From Crotalaria pallida (Eukaryota > Streptophyta > Magnoliopsida > Fabales > Fabaceae), in contig CM075649.1 in assembly GCA_037953625.1 (NCBI GenBank), forward strand, positions 123,005,290-123,069,289: a DNA stretch of 64,000 nucleotides. The letters run 5' to 3'. The notes beneath the pieces were generated by a model. It saw nothing but the letters and a program-made list of their open reading frames with translations, did no database searches and was not told the DNA's origin. The position numbers were made by a program, and so were the translations under genes. Below are positions 1 through 9,090 of this stretch, one piece after another (position 1 is the first letter of the stretch; each line of letters begins with the position of its first letter).

Positions 1-247
1 CATAAATTCTTTTGAATTCGGCTCAGCACGATATTAAGTTCGAAAAGACCCTCGAGATAGCATTTCCTTAGTCGTAGAAAACATTATTAATAGTTATTAT
101 TGAAAACATATCACTTGCTTCTCGAGTGGGATCTGAACACATAACATAGGAAATATAAATTTATCGCCGAATCCCTTGTAAATAAGAATCAGAGTTCGCG
201 GAAGTAAAAATAATACTTTTGGGGCTCTGCTGAGGAAATTAAACATC

Positions 248-279
<32 letters not shown>

Positions 280-539
280 CAAAAGCATAATATGAAACCC
301 CATAAGTACAGTAGCAGCAAGTATCATCAGTCGAGATAGCAAGAGTTTATGAAACATATACAACCCAGCTGTATAAAATAAAACCTCACTCTAAGACCTC
401 TCAAAAATATATACACTAAACACATGGTCTCAAAATAGAAGTCTCAGAGCAGGTCTTTAGTGTCCTCAGCAGCTCCTCAGATCCTCCACCGCTCTACCCC
501 TAGGATCTAGGATCCAAAACACCTATGATATGCAGGCTC

Positions 540-1014
540 CTATGAACCAGCGGGTCCACCTCTAGAAGAAACAGTCGGCTCAACATGCACCTCCTCCTCG
601 CTCTCATCCTCCACAGGGTCCTCCTCGACCTCACCCGACTGTGTAGAGACCCCACCACTGGGTCTTGGATCTGCAGAAGCAGTCCTAGCATAATTAGTCG
701 GACCAGGAGAAGGAGTCTCCTCGGTGACAACTCTATGGGAAGAAGGATGGGAACGAGTGGCAGCTCTAAATCTAAAACTATGAAAACGACGCATAGGTCG
801 AGCCAGGGGGTCCTCTATAAGCATAAAAAGGTGGAACATGCATAGTATAGACTAATGGGATCCTAAATCGACGAGGTCGCACACGCACCAGAGGGTTAGG
901 GTGGTAGAGAGTGATCTCAACCTCCCCCTCAAAAGTGGCACGATGCTCCTCATACGTCCATATACCGCTAGGGATAGGGCGTATCTCGATGCAGGCTAGG
1001 TATCTTGCCATCAC
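540..1014 (-). pseudogene. LTR-internal conserved ORF, copy in element A
   Basis: A reading frame inside the LTR, in element sense. It starts GTG-ATG straight after a likely splice acceptor (CTGTTTAG). The first 60 or so codons encode the block IEIRP...W.YEEHRA.FEG.VEI, then YHPNPLVR and RPRRFRIP. The frame closes near 778, but the next frame from about 839 to 540 continues the alignment with the copy in element B, including the shared acidic word EEDPVEDES. This indicates a single frameshift near 800-840. The intact copy in element B is 157 residues long. I recognise no known domain. It lies about 2 kb downstream of the LTR TATA box, so it would be in the transcript leader ahead of gag. Function unknown. 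Confidence 0.6.
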
Positions 1015-1235
1015 CTAAACAGGGCACAGGGAGTAAGTATGCACATATACATAATTGATAAAGACTAAAATTACAATCACAAATATATCATGGACAGATC
1101 ATAATGCAAATACATATGAGCACACCAATTTTTCAACATTATAACTCTTATAATGCAGGTGGCATGATGTATGATTTTCTATCCACAACTGAGGCCTCTA
1201 AATGTCCATCTTGGACGTCCATCCGGTACACCCTT

Positions 1236-1454
1236 GTGTTCCCAGAACACCGACATTAGTTCCCAGAACATAATGCCGAACCATACTTGGATAAAAAGCA
1301 TCACTCTTGGAGTGTGCACCACGTTCCCAGAACGCCACGTTCCCAGAACGCATAAAAACCAGGTCCCGGACACTGGCCACATATCTATAATGTGTCATCA
1401 AGTAGGTTATCATTTGGTACTCCCGGAGTACCCTCCTCATATTCCCAGAATATG
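1236..1454. repeat. Series of short hairpins with a shared loop
   Basis: Within the LTR of element A, at least seven short inverted repeats follow one another: GTGTTCCCAGAACAC at 1236, a weaker one at 1258, ACTCTTGGAGT at 1303, CGTTCCCAGAACG at 1322 and 1338, GGTACTCCCGGAGTACC at 1416, and CATATTCCCAGAATATG at 1438. Arms change while remaining complementary, and the loop stays close to CCCAG. This pattern suggests selection for, or copying of, a folded structure. Element B has a comparable stretch at about 57960-58150 with different arms. Confidence 0.7.
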
Positions 1455-1709
1455 ATAAGCGTTCCTACCAACCAGACTTCCAGTCTATATGTATGCAAAA
1501 ACATCAGGGTTGGTTTTTATCTTTACATTAATTAATGTGATTTAGAAATATTCCAATTTCTACTTTTGAATGATTTATTTGAGGTATAACATTTGACATA
1601 AAAATTCTTCTTTGAATTTTTCTCAAAACATGCCTTTTTAACCTAGATTGGGTAAAACAAAGTCAATGGTATTCAAAAACTTAACTTTTTATTTTTCAGA
1701 TTCAGGTAC

Positions 1710-2107
1710 TAACCGGTTACAGTTTCAGACTAACCGGTTAGAATTACAGACCTGAACTGTTTACCATTGCAATTCAGAAAAACCGTTTTTCTTGAATTCT
1801 ATACCCAATCCAAAACACATTTAACATTGTTTTATACCTCAAAAACCATTGTTTCAACATTCAAAAGTCCAAATCACATTTCCTTTTCCAATGAACATAA
1901 TTTCCTCTTGAAATTATTTCATTAACTTAAGGCATTAAATTTGATCTTTCAAATTAGAACTTTGACAACTCAAGTTCAGACCATGTATAATGAAATTAAA
2001 GCTTAAATTTGAGCAGAAACCATTAAGATTTCAGGACTGTTTAATAAACTCATTTTCTTTGAAAATCTGCAGTGTCTAACCGGTTACGAAAATCGTGTAA
2101 CCGGTTA
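1710..2107. promoter_or_regulatory. Two TAACCGGTTA palindrome pairs, inner LTR cluster
   Basis: TAACCGGTTA occurs at 1710-1719 and 1731-1740, and again at 2077-2086 and 2098-2107. Within each pair the start-to-start distance is exactly 21 bp, two helical turns. The 11-bp spacers between the palindromes are unrelated, so the spacing is kept without the sequence. The cluster lies about 1.36-1.75 kb from the LTR start, downstream of the TATA box. It may bind a protein dimer or form a cruciform; the sequence alone does not say which. Confidence 0.6.
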
Positions 2108-3027
2108 GATTATGCAGTCAGACCATTAAAACAAGAGTTTTAACAACTCAATTTCTTCCTTTCTCAAATCTAACCAAATTTCATTATGCACAAAGTTCAT
2201 ATGCCTTAAAATAAACATGTTTACACCCAGAAACACATTCATATTGCATGCATCAAGTTTATTGTATCAAATTGCATGAAAATTCACATAAACACAATTT
2301 AACACAACAAAACTTAGATTAAGCACTCAAACACAGAATTCAGCATTTATATAGCTTGCATGCATCAAATTAAAGTTGCTCAAAACCACAGTGAGCAAGT
2401 TTTTGGCCTCCAAGCCTTTGTGCTTAAAAACACATAATGCCCTTTTGAGTTTCGTGAACTCAAATCCTAAATCAATCGATTTTTAGTCTAAATCTAGTAT
2501 AGTATAGACTTCTCCCATACTTCTAAGACGATCTTGATGAAGGTTATCACTGGATTTGAAGAAAAACCACAGATTCCCACAATTTACCCATGTCTGCTCT
2601 CAGATTCGGTTTTCAGCAACAGGGTCCAGAAACCACCAAATTTGACATAGAAATTGGCCAAAGAAATTGGGGAAAATGATCAGAATTCAAAGTAGGGTAC
2701 ATGCACTAGAAAATCAAAGAAGTTTGAGACTTAAAGGTCAACTAAGCTAACCAAAATCGAGTCTGGAAATCAGCTTCCAGAATCAGAACAGCACAGAGCT
2801 CAAACTCAATCTCCTGGCTTCCAAGCTTGATTCCTCTTTCCACACTCACTCTTAACTCACAAATTTGGTATCAACACGAAGCTCTGGATGTAAGCTTCGT
2901 GTTTGTGTATCACTCGTCTCTCAACACTCAAGAACGAAGGAGAAATCGTCCTCACAAAATCAGAATCCTAAATCAGCCCCTTCAACCAGAAATCAAGTGA
3001 ACAACCCTAAATTCATCAGAAACTCCT

Positions 3028-3037
3028 CTATTTATAG
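3028..3037 (-). promoter_or_regulatory. LTR TATA box, element A
   Basis: CTATAAATAG on the minus strand, about 430 bp into the LTR and about 130 bp downstream of a palindrome pair. It is the best TATA-like match in this part of the LTR and is placed as expected for a U3 promoter. The transcription start is inferred, not seen. Confidence 0.55.
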
Positions 3038-3166
3038 ACAATTTGAGGTAGCATGCAGGGTGACGCGTGGTTCTCCACTCATCCAAGGCTGTAATCGTGG
3101 CGATTACGGAGTAATTCGAGTGATTACTCATCAAAATCCACTATACCAGTTTCTGAGTTCATCGTC

Positions 3167-3197
3167 TAACCGGTTACAGGGCATTACTAACCGGTTA
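3167..3197. promoter_or_regulatory. TAACCGGTTA palindrome pair upstream of TATA
   Basis: Two perfect copies of TAACCGGTTA at 3167-3176 and 3188-3197, again 21 bp apart start to start. The pair lies about 265-295 bp from the LTR start. The matching position in element B (59803-59832) holds TACTCGAGT-type palindromes instead, although the flanking LTR sequence, such as the CTTTCCCTCCAA that follows, is related. Confidence 0.65.
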
Positions 3198-3462
3198 GAT
3201 CAGTTCAAAATTTAAAAATTATTATTTTTAAATCTTTCCCTCCAAGAACCATTCTAATATTGCCTTTTAGTCCTCATCCAGGGACCAAAATGCAATTTTC
3301 TTATATTTTGCATTTATTTGCCATATAAAACTATTTCCACTTATTTTTATATTTAAGGCTAATTAAATACAAAACATAAACTTGAAAAATACTATAAATT
3401 AATAAAAAACTTTTTATTATTAATTTCCTATTATTCGGGAGGCGAAAATTAGGGGTGTTACA

Positions 3463-3501
3463 CTACTCCCCCACTTAAAAGGAATTTCGTCCCCGAAATT
3501 C
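3463..3501 (-). promoter_or_regulatory. Polypurine tract and upstream hairpin, element A
   Basis: In element sense an 8-bp perfect stem GAATTTCG/CGAAATTC with loop GGGA (3482-3501) is followed by a G-rich purine tract AAGTGGGGGAGTAG (3463-3477) and then the LTR. The purine tract primes plus-strand DNA synthesis. The hairpin recurs in the same place in elements B and C and, one base pair shorter, in the LARD. Confidence 0.8.
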
Positions 3502-3505
3502 TAGA

Positions 3506-6500
3506 TTACAAAAACAACTCCGGATACTCTTGGCGCATCTTCTCCTCTAATTCCCATGTAGCTTCCGATACGTCAGTATTCTCCCAAATTACCTTGACCA
3601 AGGGTATTTCCTTCCCTCTGAGCCGCTTGACTTCACGATCTTCTATCTGAACCGGTTTGGTCTCAAAGGTCAGGTTTTCTTTCAGAGTTAGGTCATCAGG
3701 TTGGAGTTTTAGAATAACGGATGGGTCATGAACATATTTCTTTAACTGCGAAACGTGAAAGACGTTATGCAAGTTGGATAAAGAGGGTGGTAAGGCCAAT
3801 TGATAAGCAACAGGACCAACTCTCTTAAGAATCTGATATGGACCTATACACTTAGGCGAAAGCTTTCGGGTTCTCAAGGCTCTACTAATTCCTTTCATCG
3901 GAACCACCCAAAGGAACACATGATCGCCCTCAGAAAAATCTAATGGTTTCCTCCTCTTATCCGCATAACTCTTCTGTCGACTCTGAGCCGCTTTCATCTT
4001 AGTCTGAACCATCTTGATCTTTTCAGATGTCTTCTGTATCATTTCTGGTCCAACCATTAGGTTCTCCCCCACTTGGAACCAACATAGCGGGGTCTGACAC
4101 CTCCTTCCATACAACGCCTCCAACGGTGCCATTCCAATGCTCGCATGGTAGCTATTGTTGTATGTGAACTCTGCAAGAGGTAACACTTGATCCCAGCTTC
4201 CTTGTTCTTCAAGTGCACACGCTCGCAACACATCTTCCAAAGATTGAATTGTTCTCTCCGTCTGGCCATCCGTCTGTGGATGATACGCAGAACTCAATTT
4301 CAACCTTGTCCCCATCGCTTCATGCAAACTCTTCCAGAATTGCGACGAAAACCTCGGGTCTCGATCAGACACAATGCTCGAAGGCACTCCGTGAAGACGA
4401 ACTATCTCCTTGATATAGATCTGGGTAAGCTTGCTCAAAGAATAGCGCATATTTATCGGAATAAAATGCGCCGACTTGGTTAACCTATCCACAACCACCC
4501 AGATTGCGTCATGATTTGCTGCGGTCCTCGGCAAACCAGACACAAAGTCCATCGAGATGCTATCCCACTTCCACTGGGGAATTCTCAGAGGTTGCAACTG
4601 TCCTCCCGGTTTCTGATGTTCTACCTTCGCTTTTTGGCAAATCAAGCACGCCGCCACATATTCTGCCACATCCCTTTTTAATCCTGACCACCAAAATATC
4701 TTCTTCAAGTCCTGATACATTTTGGTTGATCCAGGATGCATACTCATCCGACTCTTATGGGCTTCATCAAGAATTAGTCTCCTAACTTCTTGATCTCTTG
4801 GTACACAAATCCTTGTCCTGAAACGAAGGATTCCATCCTGCCCAAACTTGAAATCAGGTTCCTTTCCTTCCGAACCTAGTCTCATCTTTTCCATCAATTC
4901 CTCATCTGTTCGTTGCAACTCCCGAATTCTTTCCAAGAACTCGTTGGTGATCTGCAACGTCCCCAACTTGATACTTGATGGTTCCGCTTGTGTCATCAAG
5001 CTCAAATCTCTGAATTCTTCAATCAACGCTGCTTCCTTAACCATCATCGCACTGATGTGGATTGCTTTCCGGCTCAACGCGTCTGCAACCACATTCGCTT
5101 TACCCGGGTGATAATGGAGTTTAAAGTCATAATCCTTCAAAAACTCCATCTATCTTCTTTGCCTCATGTTCAACTCTTTCTGGTCGAACAGATACTTTAA
5201 ACTCTTATGGTCACTAAATACTTGGAATATAGTGCCATAAAGATGATGTCTCCATATCTTTAAGGCAAACACGATGGCAGCCAACTCCAAATCGTGCATC
5301 GGGTAATTCACCTCATGATTATTCAATTGCCTTGATGCATACGCCACCACTCTTCCTTCTTGCATCAATACACAACCCAGTCCTTGCTTAGATGCATCAC
5401 AGTAAACTTCAAAACTCTTGTGAGGATCAGGTAAGATTAACACAGGAGACGATGTTAACCTTTCCTTCAACTCACGGAAACTAACTTCGCACCGATCGTC
5501 CCATACGAATAGTTGATCCTTCCGAGTCAACTTAGTCAAAGGCAATGCAATCTTAGAAAATCCTTCTATGAATCGACGATAGTATCCAGCCAGCCCTAAG
5601 AAACTTCTCACTTCCGTCACCGTCTTAGGCTGTTCCCAACTTAGCACTGAACTTACTTTCGCTGGATCCACCGCAATTCCCTCTTTAGAGATCACATGCC
5701 CCAGAAACTTCACTTCATTCAACCAAAACTCGCACTTCGTAAGTTTGGCATATAGTTGTTTCTCCCTCAGGACCTTCAACACAATTCTGAGATGCTCTTC
5801 ATGCTCTTCCGGATTTTTAGAATAGACCAAAATATTGTCAATGAATACCACCACAAACAAATCCAAATATGGTCTAAAGATCCGGTTCATATAATCCATG
5901 AAAATAGAAGGTGCATTTGTCAATCCGAACGACATCACAACATACTCATAATGACCGTATCGTGATCGAAATGCAGTCTTGGGTATATCCTCCTCCTTTA
6001 TCCTGATCTGATGATATCCCGATCTCAGATCAATCTTGGAGAATATTGCAGCTCCCCTCACTTGATCCATAAGGTCATCAATCCTTGGCAAAGGGTACTT
6101 ATTCTTAATAGTGACCTTATTCAACTGCCAGTAATCCACGCACATCCTCATACTTCCATCTTTCTTCTTTACGAACAATAATGGAGCTCCCCAAGGCGAA
6201 ACACTTGGCCTGATCATTTGTTTCTGCAACAGCTCCTCGATTTGCTTCTTCATTTCTGCCATTTCTGGTGGTGCCATTCTATAAGGAGCAATAGAAATGG
6301 GACCAGCTCCAGGGACTAAGTCGATCCCAAACTCTATCTCTCGCTTCGGAGGTAATCCTGGTATCTCTTCAGGAAATACTTCCAGAAATTCCCTCACCAC
6401 TGGAATCTCTTCGATCGACATCGACTCTTCTTCTCCAGAGGCCGAGAATAAACACATATAGCCCTCCGGTTCAAGGTCCTATATTGAATTGTCTTTTCCT

Positions 6501-6690
6501 CACAATTGATGATCACTTGGTTCTTCATCAACCAATCCATTCCCAAGATCACATCCAATTGTAACTTAGGAAGAGAAACCAAGTCTACTTTGGATGAACG
6601 ACCTAGAATTTCTACCTTACACCCTAAACAGACTTTAGCGGTGTAGATCGGTATACCCGTAGGGGTGTCTATACTAAGATGGCAGGGTGA
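3506..6690 (-). pseudogene. Element A pol: protease end, RT, RNase H, integrase, chromodomain
   Basis: Polyprotein for reverse transcription and integration. The protease end (LDVILGMDWL, 6394-6582) is in a different frame from the RT, so a frameshift lies near 6450. RT follows (6457 to about 5560), then RNase H (DASKQGLG), with an in-frame TAG at 5150-5152 where element B has Trp in RQRRW. Integrase has a zinc-binding region (CLICQ), the DDE core with SDRDPRF and DGQTER separated by 35 residues, and a chromodomain-like tail ending PELFL. The RT active site reads FIDNIL where the two sister elements have FIDDIL, so an essential aspartate is lost. Three independent defects make this a pseudogene. 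Confidence 0.93.
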
Positions 6691-6695
6691 ATCAG

Positions 6696-7131
6696 AAACA
6701 TGATCATGTTGACATATATCCTGCTGGTCTTGTCATATTTATGCTGAGTTAATGCTGAAATACTGCTGATATATACTACTTTATATTGCAACATGATCAT
6801 GTTGACATTCTACTATGTTTGACATATATCAGCTACCATATTCAAGTCTTCTATGTGATGTCATAGTGTCATTTTATATTCTGATTTCAGTCTACAAAAC
6901 ATATATCTTTCAGCTAGTACTGAGTTTTAAAACTCTAATATGGTTCATTTATTGAATGTTTGGTCCTCAATCTTAATCTTTGCAAAACATATATCTTTGT
7001 ACCGATTATGTTATCTAGAGAGGCTACTAATAGAGTCCTCTAGCATGTTGTAGAACTTTATGTTTATTAGATTAGGTCATTTTGGTTAGGGATTCTTTTG
7101 TTATACTAGTGAGAATCCAAGTTCTCCTGGG
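6696..7131. other. Unassigned AT-rich spacer
   Basis: No coding frame or known element. ACATGATCATGTTGACAT occurs twice (near 6698 and 6790) and similar phrases recur, suggesting a small local duplication. This stretch separates the truncated end of element A from hAT-like terminal sequence. Confidence 0.4.
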
Positions 7132-7600
7132 CAGTGTTGTCGAAATCGTACGATTCACAATTCGAATCGTACAATATGATACGATTCGTATGCAAAACGA
7201 AACGAATCGGTGTTATGAATCGAGAAGGGCCTGAAATCAACGATTCTCATGTTCGAATCATACGATTCGTTTCTGAATCGTGAATCGCAGAAAAAACCGA
7301 TTCAGAAAGAGGGGATCTGAAACGGGTTTCCTGACAACAAATGGGTAAAGCCCGACCCGGCCCGGTTTAAATCTGACTTTTCAGGTTTTTTTTTTCAGCC
7401 CCATCTTGGTCAAAACAACAAATCATTAATGACATTAAATGCATATTGATTGAAAACGGGTCTTAATGGCTGCTGATTGCAATTTTCATGGGATGGAATA
7501 TAGGAACAATGTTGTCAAATCGCGATTCAAATCGTGAATCGCTAGGCCAAATTTTGAATAGTAAATCGTAAATCGTATCGAATTGTAAGATTCATGAACA
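7132..7600. repeat. hAT-like terminal region with CGATT/AATCG words
   Basis: Two phrases typical of hAT ends, CAGTGTTGTCGAAATCG near 7134 and CAATGTTGTCAAATCGCG near 7506, each begin a stretch crowded with CGATTC and GAATCG words in both orientations. Such subterminal repeats are normally bound by hAT transposases. The two may be ends of two related elements, or of an element and a small non-autonomous relative. I could not fix an 8-bp target duplication. Confidence 0.5.
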
Positions 7601-7601
7601 T

Positions 7602-7712
7602 ATAAAAAAATAACTTATAATATAGCTTATATGCATTATATGTTAAGAAAAAACATCCAAAATTCATAAATCATAAGCATTATCACTGCTCTCATCATTT
7701 AGCATAAGTAGT
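7602..7712 (+). repeat. Left arm of 110-bp inverted repeat
   Basis: This sequence, from the hAT 3' region, recurs reverse-complemented at about 22601-22711 with only a few differences. Much of the 7680-7712 part (ATCACTGCTCTCATCATTTA) is also repeated in direct orientation at 7791-7826, which lies in the transposase tail. Confidence 0.8.
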
Positions 7713-7776
7713 GCATGTCCATCATCTATTTAGCATAAGCAATATTTCATAAATCATAAGCCTATTTCATGTGTCA

Positions 7777-7865
7777 CTATTCACTATCAGAATCACTGCT
7801 CTCATCATTTAGCATAAGCAGTGCATCATCCATTTCAGTGTCACTATCATCTTCTCCAATATCTG
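7777..7865 (-). pseudogene. hAT transposase C-terminal acidic tail (separated piece)
   Basis: The last codons of the hAT transposase, rich in Asp, Glu and Ser, ending in TAG at 7777-7779. They continue in frame from codons at 18606-18660 (QIDEPD) once the Tat element and one copy of ATCTG are discounted. The acidic, low-complexity tail is not part of the catalytic core. Confidence 0.7.
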
Positions 7866-8541
7866 TGTAGTGTCCTAATCACTATATGTCCTTAACCCTC
7901 TAAGTGCTCAAGATTATGGCAACCAGAAGCCCAGGAGAGGATCAAGTATTGATGTATGACTTATGGTATTTCTGCAATTCCAGTTGGGAAAAGCAGGATC
8001 TCCCTAGTCAACGTGTGTGTGCAGAATGTCAACTTAGGGATGAGATTACTTACCTGAAACCCTAGCTGTAATGAGCTATTTATAGGGTTTGGAGGAGGCT
8101 GATATGGCCCCTTTGGGCGCTGTATCAGAGTTGAGCTGAACCAGGATTCTATGAGATAATATCGGACGATTATGCTTCTAGAATCTGGATAGGATCAGCT
8201 CAAGATCTCATGTCTAGGCTGTTGCGAGAATCTAGGAGAGATTTGCGGAAGGGATAAGAAGCCTCGGCGAGCCTAAGCTTATCCACGAGCCGGCGATATA
8301 TCTCGGTCATAGAGTCCCGAGCCTGATGGAATGGGGACCGATCGTAAGGCTCGGTTCCATCAAGTTCGAGCCTGGCCCTCTCGTATGCTCGGATCCCACG
8401 AGTCTGAGCGAAGGACTTTCATGACGGGTAAACCGAGCAATCGTATGCTCGGATCCCACGAGTCCGAGCGAAGGACTTTCATGACAGGTAAACCGAGCAA
8501 AATGCCCTTAGAAGAACCTTTTAGTTAGACTCTGGTCCGTA
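7866..8541 (-). repeat. 3' LTR of Tat element
   Basis: Matches 17965-18600 from TGTAGTGTCC onward. It differs by an extra tandem copy of a segment of about 57 bp (near 8390-8505), which contains the inverted repeat GCTCGGA...TCCGAGC. Similarity ends at GTCCGTA near 8541. The inner 40-60 bp of the 5' LTR and any clear purine tract are not visible here, so the junction seems to have been rearranged. Confidence 0.85.
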
Positions 8542-8588
8542 AACCATGTAGCCTGTTCGAGGTGACGTTTTAGGTTCTTTAGGTACGA

Positions 8589-8759
8589 CACGTGCCCTGG
8601 GAGGTTGTGTCAAATCATTTCAAATTTCAAATTTTGAAAAAGTAACTCCAATAACTGCCACGTCTTTCCCTGTGGGTGGCTGAACGGGTTAATGGGCCTT
8701 TGGCCCAACCGGTGCATCGTGGAAGGAGGGAAGTTGAGGGGTTTTGAGGGGTATTTAAA
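8589..8759 (+). promoter_or_regulatory. Promoter of the antisense gene
   Basis: Plus-strand signals ahead of the antisense gene: a G-box CACGTG at 8589-8594, an ACGT-core site CACGTC at 8659-8664, a back-to-back pair of TGGGCC site II motifs (8693-8698 and 8702-8707), and TATTTAAA at 8752-8759. Site II and G-box motifs are well known in plant promoters. A non-coding leader of about 300 bp follows, with an intron at 8938-9029 that begins GTAATC and ends TTTTGCAG. Confidence 0.6.
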
Positions 8760-9090
8760 CCCTTTATTCATACCCTTCCACTACTTTACACTCATTTGCA
8801 ATTTCAGAAACCTTCTTCATTCTCTAACTCCAAACACATTTCTGACCAAACACATTTTTGTGCATCTCCTTAACGCATTCACGATCAATCATCGCAATCA
8901 AACTCTTCCACAAAGATCAAGCAGCAACCAAAAACAAGTAATCTTTTCTTCCCTTCTGATTCAAACAACTACTTCTGGCTATGTCATTTCTTCTTTTTGA
9001 GAGGGTTTTGTTTTTTCTGGGTTTTGCAGGGATTTGGGGTTTTAGTTCTAGGTTGGTAGTTAAAGGGTTTGGTATTAGGATTTCTCAGTT

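Larger units (their letters stand above)
1..3462 (-). repeat. 3' LTR of element A (partial)
   Basis: In element sense the LTR begins TGTAACA at 3462, directly after the purine tract, and runs out of the window at base 1. Element C has a complete related LTR of 4014 bp. Matching landmarks there suggest only about 80-100 bp of this LTR are missing. It contains a TATA box, three pairs of the palindrome TAACCGGTTA, a series of small hairpins, and a conserved reading frame. A dinucleotide run of TA then TG lies at about 250-280. The absence of a second LTR copy in the window means its age cannot be estimated. Confidence 0.85.
1..6695 (-). mobile_element. Tekay/Del-type Ty3/gypsy element A, truncated
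   Basis: Minus-strand chromovirus fragment. Reading in element sense (right to left) it holds the end of the protease, reverse transcriptase, RNase H, integrase with a C-terminal chromodomain-like tail, a polypurine tract, and a 3' LTR that continues past the left edge of the window. Similarity to element B at the right end of the window stops near 6695. Gag, the primer site and the 5' LTR are therefore missing, probably lost by deletion. The conserved motifs and the C-terminal sequence after integrase place it in the Tekay/Del group of chromoviruses. Pol is broken, so this is a dead copy. Confidence 0.9.

Noticed and set aside
241..285. TA/TG microsatellite as a functional site
   Set aside because: Ordinary dinucleotide repeat; comparable TA runs occur at 32706 and 56919.
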